64,000 nt of DNA from Alkaliflexus imshenetskii DSM 15055 (GTDB lineage: Bacteria; Bacteroidota; Bacteroidia; Bacteroidales; Marinilabiliaceae): assembly GCF_000517065.1 (NCBI RefSeq), contig NZ_KI912105.1, positions 3,534,058-3,598,057 on the forward strand, read 5' to 3'. Below, piece by piece: positions 17,122 through 29,100 of this stretch (the first letter of the stretch is position 1; the number at the start of each line of letters is the position of its first letter). The notes under the pieces were generated by a model that saw only the letters and a list, made by a program, of their open reading frames with translations, was not told the origin of the DNA and made no database searches. A program made the translations under genes and the position numbers.

Positions 17122-18445
17122 ATTCCACTATTTCAATTTCAAGTATCCGTTTGGACTTTGGTGTCACCTTATAGCGGTTATCGATGCGCATCCCCATAAT
17201 CCAAAGAATATCAGTGCCATTTGTCAGTAGCCAAATTTTCTCTTTTTGGATAAGAGAGAGCTTTTCATCGACAAAGAAGTTGCTGAGTTTTTTGTGCTGC
17301 TGCATTCCCAATGGTTGGAACCGGTCGCCGGGTTTGGGACGTCTTATGGTCAGCGGAAAGTCAATTAAGTCAGCATCGAAGTGAGCCGTCATCGGATTTT
17401 TTGAATACTCGAAAAGGCTGTCACGCTCAAAAACGCGAATATTTAAGTTAACAGGCTGTTTTATGGTGCTTTGTCCCCCCTCTATGACATAACAATTGTG
17501 GTCAGCTTCATACCGCGGAAGCAGGATGAGATTGTAACGGTCAATTATCAATCGGTATTGTTCTGAAAAGAACTGTTTTCCGGGTATTCCATCCAAACAA
17601 TCCACAATCTGCTCCATATTATTTCCCTGAAACCCGTATGGCTTAAGCATTTCGAACAGCATGCTGCGTTTTTGCGGGTGGTTGTTGATAAGGCGTATCG
17701 GGATTAGAGTGGCATCATCGGTTTTGGCTACTAACTGCTGCTGCACATTTTCAGCTTCTCTGGAAAAAATCTCCCATGCTTCATTTAGAAAACTCATATT
17801 GTTTTGCATGGTTTCGAAAAACGCCGGATTCATTTCGCGGAAAAGGGGTACTACCCTGTGACGGATGTTGTTGCGCAGATATTTGGTTTCGGAGTTGGTA
17901 CAGTCGGTTCTGTAATTTAGGTTGTTGTTGTTACAATATTTCTCAATATCGGATGATGCAGCAAAAAGCAGAGGGCGAATCAACTTCTCTTTACGCCATG
18001 AGATGCCTGTAAGTCCCTTGAGACCAGTCCCGCGGGTCAGGTTCAGAAAGAATGATTCAATGGCATCGTCGCCATGGTGGCCGGTGGCAATCAGGTTGAT
18101 ATTTAAAGTTTCTGCCAGATTATTAAACCAGTTGTAGCGCAGTTCTCTGGCTGCCATCTCTATGGATACTTTATGTTCCTTGGCATAACCGGTGGTGTCA
18201 AATTGTTGTGTAAAGCAATTGATTCCCAGTTGTTTGCAAAGCGAGGTCACAAATCGCTCATCTTCATCAGACTCCTCACCACGCAATGAAAAGTTGCAAT
18301 GCGCCGCCACGCATTGAAAACCCGCTTCATGAAACAGGTGAAGCAGTGCTACAGAATCAGCGCCACCACTGATTGCTACAAGTACGGGCTCTTTTTCCTT
18401 TACCTTACATTTGGTTGTGAGTACGTTGATAAACCGGTTAATCAT
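17120..18445 (-). CDS. tilS: tRNA(Ile)-lysidine synthetase
   Basis: 441 residues, close to the usual length (about 430). The N-type ATP pyrophosphatase PP-loop SGGADS occupies residues 26-31. The family segments HCNFSLRGEESDEDERF and GHHGDDAIESFFLNL follow. The C-terminal substrate-binding TilS_C part includes RRPKPGDRFQPLGM and KKLSNFFVDEK. The enzyme converts the C34 wobble base of the tRNA-Ile(CAU) to lysidine so that it reads AUA and accepts isoleucine; it is essential in most bacteria. It starts 43 bases after the pabB stop codon on the same strand, so the two are probably co-transcribed. Confidence 0.95.
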   Translation of the reverse strand: MINRFINVLTTKCKVKEKEPVLVAISGGADSVALLHLFHEAGFQCVAAHCNFSLRGEESDEDERFVTSLCKQLGINCFTQQFDTTGYAKEHKVSIEMAARELRYNWFNNLAETLNINLIATGHHGDDAIESFFLNLTRGTGLKGLTGISWRKEKLIRPLLFAASSDIEKYCNNNNLNYRTDCTNSETKYLRNNIRHRVVPLFREMNPAFFETMQNNMSFLNEAWEIFSREAENVQQQLVAKTDDATLIPIRLINNHPQKRSMLFEMLKPYGFQGNNMEQIVDCLDGIPGKQFFSEQYRLIIDRYNLILLPRYEADHNCYVIEGGQSTIKQPVNLNIRVFERDSLFEYSKNPMTAHFDADLIDFPLTIRRPKPGDRFQPLGMQQHKKLSNFFVDEKLSLIQKEKIWLLTNGTDILWIMGMRIDNRYKVTPKSKRILEIEIVE

Positions 18446-18488
18446 TATTTTCAGGCTACTATATTATATTGCTAATATTGATGGGTTG

Positions 18489-19787
18489 CTAAATGCTTTG
18501 TCCGGTAACGGTTTGTGCCTTAAGAAGACACTCTTTGTACTCTTCATCTGCAACCGAAAGAGCTGTGATGGCGCTTCCGGCGTAATATGAGGCTGAGTGA
18601 TTTTTCGCGTCATAGAACAAGGTACGAATTACCACATTGAAATCGAAATCTTTGTTGGGCGAGATGTATCCAATGGCACCTGAGAATAGCCCGCGCGAGC
18701 GTGTTTCGTGGCTATCAATAAGTTTCATTGCGCTAAGCTTTGGCGCTCCCGTCATCGAACCCATAGGGAATGTGGCTTTTATGGGTGCTACCCAATCATT
18801 GGGATTTTTTAATTGTGCCGAAATTGTTGATACTACCTGAAATACTCCCGGAAAAGGGTAGGCTCCGCAAAGTTCATTTACACGCACACTGCCTTTTGCT
18901 GCCACGCGCGACAAATCGTTACGGACAAGATCTGTTATCATGATGTTTTCTGAGCGCTCTTTGGTAGATGAAATAAGTTTGTTGAGGAGGACCTCATCGC
19001 TCTCCTGACACGTTCCCCGCGGTGCGGTACCTTTCATTGGCATACTGAAAATTTGATCTCCAAGTTTTGTGAGATAGCGTTCAGGAGAAGCGCAAAGTGC
19101 AAATTGGTTGTTAAACTTCAGAAATGCCGAAAAAGGCATCGGAGATCGCCGCATCAGATTTGTAAAAAATACAGCCGGATCAATATTGGCATTGTTATCC
19201 GAAAACTCCATACAGAAATTCACCTCGTAAATATCACCACGGTGAATGTGTCTTTGAAGGCTCTTGAAAATATTGGTGTACTCATCTTGGTTGATGAGCG
19301 GCTTAAGCGATAAATCGGAGGTTTTGAGGTTGAGATATTCTGCATTTTCGCAGAGTATTTGTTCTGCAAAAATGTGTGCCGATGCTTCACTGTCAATGGA
19401 GTCATCGAATCCCAGTTTTAGTTCATCATTAATTAACTGAACCACCCAGCGGGGACAAAAAAAGTGAAGTGCCGGAAATTGCACCAAAGGAGGACGTTCC
19501 TGTTTTAGTTGAGGGTACAACTCATTTTTAAGTTCATAGGAGAGAAATCCCAAATACCAGTCGTTCCGTTTCAATCTTTCATCTATCTCTTCCAGTGAAC
19601 AGGAGATGCTGTCGATGGATCCTAATCCTGCAAGTAGCCGTTGACTGCTGAGTTTATGATAGAACCCATGACTTGCCTGCTGTTGATCGGTAAGTATCAA
19701 AGCATGGTCAAACGCCATTGCCAAATGGCTTAGGTTGATAATTAGTGTGTCCTGATTTTTAACCGGAACAGAAATCCATTTTCGCAT
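18489..19787 (-). CDS. pabB: aminodeoxychorismate synthase component I (anthranilate synthase I-like)
   Basis: 432 residues of the chorismate-binding family. Conserved stretches are GDIYEVNFCMEF, MKGTAPRG, ENIMITDLVRNDLSR, PMGSMTGAPKLSAM and GAIGYIS. The expected reaction is chorismate plus an amino group to 4-amino-4-deoxychorismate for folate. Anthranilate synthase TrpE is usually longer (about 470-520), and no trp genes lie nearby, so PabB is favoured. No glutaminase (PabA) or lyase (PabC) gene is adjacent. It shares chorismate with the nearby Phe/Tyr operon but is transcribed the opposite way and separated from it by tilS. Confidence 0.87.
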   Translation of the reverse strand: MRKWISVPVKNQDTLIINLSHLAMAFDHALILTDQQQASHGFYHKLSSQRLLAGLGSIDSISCSLEEIDERLKRNDWYLGFLSYELKNELYPQLKQERPPLVQFPALHFFCPRWVVQLINDELKLGFDDSIDSEASAHIFAEQILCENAEYLNLKTSDLSLKPLINQDEYTNIFKSLQRHIHRGDIYEVNFCMEFSDNNANIDPAVFFTNLMRRSPMPFSAFLKFNNQFALCASPERYLTKLGDQIFSMPMKGTAPRGTCQESDEVLLNKLISSTKERSENIMITDLVRNDLSRVAAKGSVRVNELCGAYPFPGVFQVVSTISAQLKNPNDWVAPIKATFPMGSMTGAPKLSAMKLIDSHETRSRGLFSGAIGYISPNKDFDFNVVIRTLFYDAKNHSASYYAGSAITALSVADEEYKECLLKAQTVTGQSI

Positions 19788-19792
19788 GGCTG

Positions 19793-19823
19793 TAAAATTA
19801 CGCTGAATGGGTAAATCAGCAAA
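19793..19823 (-). promoter_or_regulatory. possible near-leaderless promoter of pabB-tilS
   Basis: On the minus strand, TTTG (19823-19820) is followed by exactly 19 bases and TAATTTTA (19800-19793), one mismatch from TAnnTTTG. The pabB ATG begins at 19787, only five bases further, so the transcript would be leaderless or nearly so. Confidence 0.45.
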
Positions 19824-19985
19824 GAAAACCTTCTGGTTATTTGAATCTTTATAGAAATGTGATGCGTTACTTGACTTCTCAACTAGGAATCAGGTTGTTA
19901 TTTAGAATTAGTATAATTTTTATCATTAAGCTATCTGATTTTCAGTGGTGAAAGTGTAGTAAAGACATTTGCTTAAATGTGAAAA

Positions 19986-20016
19986 TTTGTGAATGATTTG
20001 AATCTTGATACTTTTG
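19986..20016 (+). promoter_or_regulatory. Bacteroidota-type promoter of the giant T9SS cargo gene
   Basis: TTTG (19986-19989), a 19-base spacer and TACTTTTG (20009-20016) match the phylum consensus exactly. A leader of about 100 bases precedes the ATG at 20122. The rest of the 19788-20121 region is AT-rich and shows no gene. Confidence 0.72.
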
Positions 20017-20121
20017 TAAAGTTTGAAACAATGACTAGATATACAATATGTTTGTTTTTGTTTCAATTTGATTTAATAGTGTTTTTATATTCATCCTTGA
20101 ATTTTACCTAAACTCTAACCA

Positions 20122-23100
20122 ATGAAGCATTTTTACTGCGCTCTCTTCCTATTGGTAGCATTTCTTTTTTTCTCTTTAGATGCACATGCTACTATCCGTT
20201 ATGTTAAACCCGGTGCACAAAGCACGGCGTGGCAAGGAAAATCCAATGTTTATTCAGATTTACAGTTGGCTTTGGCCGATGCTGTGAGTGGTGATGAAAT
20301 ATGGGTGGCAGCAGGTTTGTATAAACCCACTACCGGTACAGACCGAACCATCTCTTTCCAACTGGGGAATGGTGTAAAACTCTATGGTGGATTCTCCGGT
20401 AATGAAACCGTTTTAACACAACGAAACTGGCAGCTTAATAAGACAGTTCTTAGTGGAAACATTGGCAGCACTTCGCTATCAAGTGACAATAGCTGTCAGG
20501 TTCTGCAGGTGTTGGGTACCTCAGAATCACCCTATAATAATCTGGTTGTTATTGATGGCGTAATCATTGAGGATGGCTATGCAGATATTTTAACTAATAA
20601 TCGCCACCGTGCAGGAGGCTTATTGGTAACTTTTGCCAAGCTTCAGGTCTCTAACACTTGGATAAGAAATTGTTATGCAATTTATGATGGTGGTGGTTCG
20701 CATGTGGATGCCTTTTCAGATGTAACCTTTGCCAATGTCATCTTTACCAACAACAGAGCCAACAGAGGCGGCGGACTGTATGACAATGGAAACATAGATG
20801 TTATAAATTCTCTGTTTTACAATAATACGGCTGCCCACCAAGCGGGAGCATTATATCGTGTGCTTGCATCAGACAGAAGTGTTGTGAATTCAATATTTTG
20901 GGCAAATAGGGATGCTACCGGCGTTAAACATTTTTGGTTGTCGGATAACGTGACTTATTCTTGTGTTGAGGGAGGACTATCTGGAGTTGGTAATATCTCC
21001 GACAATCCGAATTTTTCAGCCCCGGCTAATGGAAATTTTAATCTTAGTTCGGATTCACCTTGTATCAACAAAGGGAGTAATGCATCTGTTCCCAGTTGGC
21101 TCAAAACCGATTTCTCCGGGAGGAACCGTATTGTGTATGGGCAAGTAGATATGGGGCCTTTTGAAGCAGATATTCATGTGCTTCAGGGAGTTTATCCCCT
21201 TCAGAATGAGATGTTGCTTTCAAGTACAACCGAGGTTACTTTAAAGTGGCGCTGGTTGATAGATGCACCAGATGACATTCTACAGTACAACTTGTCCTAT
21301 CGCATTGGTAACGCTGGCTGGCAAATTGTAAATAATATTTCAGACTTTGAGTATAATCTTACCGGACTTACACCGGGTTCTGTTATTGAATGGTATGTTT
21401 CGGCTGTTAGCCAAGATGATGAGTTCGTTACTGAAACCTACAAATTTTCTGTTAGAAGTAACGGACCGCTGCATGTGAAGGCCAACGGCAATGGCACAGG
21501 ATTTACCTGGAGCGATGCGACCTCGTTACAGCATGCATTAAGTATTGCCAACGCAGGCGATGAAATATGGGTGGCAGCAGGCATCTATTATCCAACATCA
21601 GGTAGTGATAGGAATGCATCTTTTGTGCTTAAAGATGGTGTTAGTCTCTATGGTGGATTTGAAGGAACCGAGACCTCCTTGCAACAACGCAATTGGCGCA
21701 CAAACCAAACCATTCTCAGCGGTAATATTGGAAATGCAGCTTTAGATACAGACAATAGCTATCATGTGGTTAAGGCAGTAGGCAATGATACCAATCCAGT
21801 TACAGATGCCACACTGTTTGATGGTTTTATTATTGAGAAGGGTTACGCCAATCAATATTCAAATGATAATAACAATGGGGGTGGAATACTCTTGCTTAAT
21901 GCTTCACCCCGGGTGGTAAATGTTTGGTTCCGTAATAATTATTCAGCATCACGAGGGGGTGCTGTGTATGGAAACGGGACAAGCAATGCCGTTTTTGCCA
22001 ATGTAATTTTCACAGACAACCGGAGTAATGACGATGGGGCAGGCGCTTATGCATTAGGTCCTATGACATTTTACAATTGCTTATGGTATAACAATGAGGC
22101 TGTGTATTATGGAAGTGCTGTTGCAACCAATTCCTCCTCCAATAATGTACGGGTTATAAATTCCATTGCTTGGAAAAACCCGTCGTATCGTATGCAACCG
22201 GAATTTAGATTCATCAATCTTGACAATGTGCTTGTGTTGAGCAATACTGGCGCAACAGTTATTGCTCAGGATCCTGCTTTCCTTGATGAGGATGATTATG
22301 ACTTCAGATTAAGAGCAGGCTCCCCAGCTGTGGGAAGTGGTAATGGCTTTGCTCTGCCTCAATGGGTAACTATTGATTATTTTGGTAACCCAATTCTCCC
22401 GGGTAATACAGTAAACCTGGGGCCAATTCAGGGTGAGGTAGTAACTCCGGCTGCGGTTTCGCCATCTTACAGAGACGTTTTGTCTAATTTGACAACCGCT
22501 ACATTGGAGTGGGGATGGGATGGAAAAGGTGTACCGCAGAATCACTCAAGTTTTACGCTGGAATACAAAATCGACAATGGTAATGTAAATGTGGTTAATG
22601 GTATTGCGGCCTTATCCTATCCATTATCAGGATTGTCACCATCTAATAAAGTAAATTGGCGTGTAGCCAGCGTAGATCATAGTGGAAATAAATCCTGGTC
22701 GGCCTGGAGTGAGTTTTTTATTAAGAGAATCAGCCCCATCTATGTAAAGAGTAATGGTACAGGTACAGGAGCTTCATGGGCTACTGCAACAAATCTGCAA
22801 AGCGCGCTGGCTAATGCCATCCCAAGTGATGAAATATGGGTAGCAGCCGGTACACACAGACCCACTGCAACCAACGATCGGAATGCCTCCTTTAAGATTG
22901 GTGACGACATTAAGCTTTTGGGTGGGTTCTCAGGTACCGAAACCCAGGCAAATCAGCGCAATTGGAGAGCGAACGAAACCATTCTTTGTGGTGATATTGG
23001 CACACTCAATGTCAATACGGATAATTGTTATAATGTGGTGACTATCATTGGCACTTTCTTTGACCCGATTACCAGTTCTACACGCATGGATGGGTTTATC

Positions 23101-26100
23101 ATTCAAAATGGGAACGCCAGTTTAAGCTACAGATATACATACTTAGGCGCCGGGCTGTATGTTTCTAAGGCATCTCCGGTGATTACCAATGTCTGGTTCA
23201 GGAATAATGTAGCAACTGGCTCAGGAGGTGCTGTTTTTGTAGAGAATAGTGCGGACTATGAGGCTGTTTTTGGCAATGTGCTTTTTACCGGAAACCATAG
23301 CAACGGCAGCGGAGGCGGCGCATCCGGAAGACCTGGAGTCTCTTATTACAACTGTGTTTGGTATAATAATTCAGCTTCAAATTCAGGTGGAGGTTTGGCT
23401 GCGAATATGCCCGGAACCAAGGTTGTCAATTCAATATTTTGGGAAAACAGTGCCGGAAATAGCTCCAACGACTTAACAAATGTTACAACAACCAATTCAC
23501 TGTTTTTAGGTGCTTCAGCCACAGGACATGTCAATGCAAATCCATTGTTTTATGATTCCGATGGATTTGATTTCACCTTACGTGATAACTCCCCCGCATT
23601 AAATGCAGGAAATGTTGAGATGATGCCAGACTGGCTGGATTTTGATTTCAATGGAGCTCCCCGCGTGGCTGATGGCAAGATAAATATGGGGCTTTTACAG
23701 GGATTTGTTACAGCACCAATAAACGCATTCCCTGCTCACAATCAATTAATAGAATTCAGTGATGCCAGTGTAAATCTGGAATGGACCTGGTTAACAGAAA
23801 TACCAGAAGGTGTTTTGAGCTATACCTTAGAATATCAGGTGTCTGGTGAAAGTGTCCAGGTTGTACCTAACATCAGTGGAACGTCTTATGCTCTGTCAGG
23901 ATTGGCTGGCAGCAGCCATGTCAAATGGCGTGTGTCGGCTGTTACCGGTTCAGGTGATATGCTATGGTCTTACCCATCTGAGTTCATTATCAGCAGGGCG
24001 CATCCGATTTATGTGAGTACAAATGGCATTGGCGATGGCACTTCGTGGGAAAATGCCGCAAATTTACCTGCTGCACTGGCAATGGCGATTCCCGGAGATA
24101 AAATATGGGTATCTGCCGGAACCTACAAACCATCAGCTACCGGAGACCGAACTGCATCATTCCAGTTGAAAGACCGAGTCAGTTTGTTCGGAGGGTTTAA
24201 AGGCGATGAAACAGAGTTGACGCAACGTAACTGGCATCTGAATAAAACAATTTTGAGCGGTGACATTGGTGCGTCAGATGTAAATACTGACAACAGTTAT
24301 CGTGTGGTCAGTGCCATTGGAACATCAGCTAATCCCATATCAACCGAAACAATATTTGACGGTTTTATTGTGGAGCGCGGCTATGCTGATTTCATCAACA
24401 GCAACAACAACCATCGTGGTGCCGGAATGTATTTCAGCTTTGCTTCACCCATGATTCGCAATGTATGGTTCCGTGATAATTTTGCCACCGGAAATGGCGG
24501 TGCAGTATATTATTTAAACGCTTCTTCTTCGGTTTTTGCCAATGTGATATTTACCAATAATGGCTCAAATACCGATGGCGGTGCCGTTTACGTTAATTCA
24601 GGTGTATCATTTATAAATTGCTTGTGGCATAACAATACTGCAAGCGGATGGGGCGGAGCCATACGTGGAGGGGCATCTGGTAACTCAATTGTAAATTCAA
24701 TACTTTGGGGCAACCTGGCTGGCAACTCTAATCAGATAAGTAATGTGTTAACTACATATTCCCTTATTGAAGGAGGCTATTCAGGAATTGGAAATCTATC
24801 TGATAATCCGTTGCTTATAAGTCCGGAGAATAGTGATTTCCGTTTGGCTGTTGGTTCACCGGCTGTTGGTGCAGGCAATGTGGTTTCTGTGCCTCAATGG
24901 TTACTTTCTGACTATGCCGGAATGCCACGAATAGTTGAAGGCAAAGTAAACATGGGGCCTTTGCAAGGTGCTGTAGAGACACCTGTCATTAGTTATCCAC
25001 TCAATAATGAATTTCTGAGTGCGGACATAACCACTGTAGAACTTTCCTGGACTTGGAAAAATGCCGTTCCCGAGAACCATGCTACTTATCTGGTGGAGTA
25101 TGTAATAAATGGAAACGTATCAGTTCAATCAGAAGCTTTAACTGAGACTGTCTTTGAATTATCCGGATTAAATCCATTGGATTTGGTAAGCTGGCGCGTT
25201 GCCAGTGTAGATAATGGTGGTGCTCTAATCTGGACACAGAAATCTGAATTCAGAATTAGAAGAGGACAACCCATTTATGTTAAGCCAGATGGAACTGGTG
25301 ATGGTTCTTCATGGGAGAGTGCTACAGGATTGCAGTCTGCTTTAAGTATGGCTCTGGCATCTGATGAAATCTGGGCATCTGCGGGAACATACAAGCCCAC
25401 AAATGACAATGATCGCATCGTATCGTTCAGACTAAAGGACAAAGTGGAATTGTATGGTGGGTTTGCCGGTGATGAAACCAGCCGTGAGCAACGAAACTGG
25501 CATCTGCATAAAACCATTTTAAGTGGCGATATTGGCGAGCCTGACGTAAATACTGACAACAGTTATCGTGTGGTTTCTGCCGTTGGAACAGCAGATAATC
25601 CCATCACAACCGAAACAATATTTGACGGTTTCATTGTGGAGCGTGGGTATGCTGATTTCAACAGCAGCAACAATCATCGTGGTGGTGGGATGTATTTAAT
25701 TTTTGCCTCACCCTCGATTCGCAATGTATGGTTTCGCGATAATTTTGCCACCAGTTTTGGCGGTGCAATCTATTACGCGAATGCATCTGCTTCGGTTTTT
25801 GCCAATGTGATATTTACCAATAATCGTTCAAATGCTGATGGCGGTGCCGTTTACGTTAATTCAGGCGTATCGTTTGTAAACTGCTTGTGGTATAATAATT
25901 ATTCAGGCGATTGGGGCGGTGCCATTCGTGGCACTTCTTCAGGTAATTCTATTGTTAATTCCATACTGTGGGGCAATCAGGCAGCCATCAGTTCTAACAA
26001 TATAAGTAATGTGTTAACCTCCTATTCCATCGTGGAGGGTGGCTATTCGGGAATAGCTAATTTAAATGTTAATCCGCTTATTTTTAATCCTCAAAATGGA

Positions 26101-29100
26101 GATTTCCGTTTGCGCACAGGTTCCCCGGCGGTGGAGTCAGGGAGTGTGGAAGCATTACCTGATTGGTTGTTGACCGATTATCTGGGCAAGCCACGTGTAA
26201 CTGAAAGTAAAGTAAACAGAGGACCAATACAAGGTTTTGTTGTAACCCCGTCAACTCATTCTCCTGAATCTGGAACTTATATTGATTTGGATGCCTCAAT
26301 AGTTCAATTAGCCTGGATATTTGACAATGAGCAGACCAGTAATCATCTGCATTATCTGGTTGAGTATGTTATTAATGATGGAGTTACAGAGGTTTCAGAG
26401 CCGATTACAGAGAAAGCATTTGAATTATCTGGTTTAAACTCTTTGGATAAAGTGGCCTGGCGTGTGGCGAGTGAAGATGCCATAGGTAATGTAAATTGGT
26501 CTGGCTGGTCTGAATTCTTTGTAACGCGCGGACACCCAATTTTTGTTACAGAGAATGGCACAGGAGATGGTTCTTCGTGGGCCAATGCAACTTCATTAAA
26601 AGTAGCATTGAATATGGCACTCCCGACCGACGAAATCTGGGTAGCGGCAGGTACTTACATGCCAACAGATGATGATGACCGAACAGCTTCTTTCCAATTA
26701 AAAGATAGAATTAGTTTATATGGTGGCTTTGCCGGAACTGAGACCGCACGGGAGGAGCGAAACTGGAATTTAAACAAGACTATTTTAAGCGGAAATATAG
26801 GAGATGCAAATATTGCTGAAGACAACAGTTATCGTGTGGTCTCTGCCGTTGGAACAATCGTTAATCCCATCACAACCGAAACAATATTTGACGGTTTCAT
26901 TGTGGAGCGCGGCTATGCTGATTTCAATAGCAACAACCACCATCGTGGTGGTGGAATGTATTTAAGCTTTGCTTCACCTATGATTCGCAATGTATGGTTC
27001 CGCGATAATTTTGCCTCCGGTTTTGGCGGTGCAGTATATTACTTAAATTCTTCTTCTTCGGTCTTTGCCAATGTGATATTTACCAACAACCGTTCTAATT
27101 CTGATGGTGGTGCCGTTAATGTTAATTCAGGCGTTTCGTTTGTAAATTGCTTGTGGTATAATAATTATTCAGATAATTGGGGAGGTGCCATTCGTGGATC
27201 TTCATCTGGCAGTTCAATTGTCAACTCAATTTTTTGGAATAACCGGGCAGCCATTAGCTCAAATAATGTCAGTAATTTGACCGCCACCTATTCCATATTG
27301 GAAGGCGGTTATTCCGGTACCGGGAATATAAATGAGAATCCGCTTTTCATTGATGCCGCTGCTTTTGATTTTCGTCTGCAAAGTGATTCACCTGCTCTTG
27401 AATCTGGAAATATTGATGCAATTCCCCAATGGTTGATGACCGATTATTTTGGATCTCCTCGTGTCAATGACAATAAAGTCAGCCGCGGCCCTATTGAAGG
27501 TGGTAATCCGGTTCCGGTTATCGTTTCTCCACAAAATGGAGAGATTTTTGCTTCTGATGTTTCTTCTATGGAGCTTGTTTGGATGTGGAACAACGCACAA
27601 CCAGCTAGTCATTTGTATTATGTGGTTGAGTATTCGGTTAATGGCGCAAATGTAGTTGTTTCTGAGCCGTTGACTGACCAAACTTTTGAAATAGCTGAAG
27701 TAAATCCTTTTGACAAATTCACCTGGCGGGTAGCAAGCGTTGATGCGCAAGGTAACCTGAATTGGTCAAACTGGTCTGATTTTATCATTCGACGCGATGG
27801 ACCATTTTTCGTTAAATCAGATGGCACCGGTGACGGCTCTTCGTGGGCCAATGCTGCTGGTTTGCAGTTTGCCCTAAATCAAGCCGTTTTTGGGGATGAA
27901 ATATGGATGGCTGCGGGTATCTATAAGCCAACAAGTAATAATGACCGGACAATATCTTTTATTATTAAAGATGGTATTAAATTGTTTGGCGGGTTTGCCG
28001 GAACTGAAACGGGCCGGAATGAGCGTAACTGGCATGTCAACAAGACCATCCTGAGCGGAAATATTGGAGACATCAATGTAGCAGAAGATAACAGCTATCG
28101 AGTGATTATTGCATCGGGTACAATGGAAAATCCAATCTCATCAGAGACTGTTCTCGATGGCTTTATCGTGGAGGGTGGTTATGCCAATTCTTTCAGCAAC
28201 AATAACCACAGGGGAGCTGGATTATTTCTGAATAACGCGTCTCCTTTGATTCGCAATGTTTGGTTTCGCGATAATTTTGCAGATGGTGTTGGTGGTGCAG
28301 TATCGTTCCTCAATGCTTCCACCTCTGTTTTTGCCAACGTAATATTTACCAACAACCGTTCAGATTCTGATGGGGGTGCTGTGTTCGTCCATTCGGGCGT
28401 ATCCTTCATAAATTGTTTGTGGTATGCTAACTATTCGGGCGATTGGGGAGGAGCCATCCGTGGAAATTCATCCGGTAGCACCATTGTCAACTCCATCTTA
28501 TGGGGCAATCAGGCAGCCAGAAACTTCAATAATATTAGTAACGTGTCAACCACTTATTCTTTAGTGGGTGAAAATTATTCAGGTACAGGTAACATTATTA
28601 TGAATCCGCTTTTGGTTGATCCTGACAATGACGATTTTCGTTTGCGCAAAGGTTCACCTGCTTTGGATTCCGGTAATATTGATGCTGTGCCAGAATGGTT
28701 ATTGACCGATTTCGCTGGTTCTTTGCGGGTTGATGACAATAAAGTCAACATGGGACCTTTACAAGGTTATATTGTTGCACCCGTTATTATAGCGCCGCTT
28801 GACAAACATTTCTTTAATTCTGATATCTCTGAGGTAGAATTAACGTGGGGATGGGAAGATGAAGAAGCCGAGGGACATCAATACTTTTATGTTGAGTACA
28901 TGATTAATGATGACCCAGTAGAATTAACATCACCTTTGGTTGAAGCTTCGTTTGAGCTGAGCAGTCTGAACCCAACAGATGGTATTCGTTGGCGGGTGGC
29001 AAGTGTTGATGCTGAGGGCGTTTTAACATGGACAGCCTGGTCTGGATTCCGAATTAAAAGAGAAACGCCGATTTATGTGACAGTTGATGGAACTGGCGAT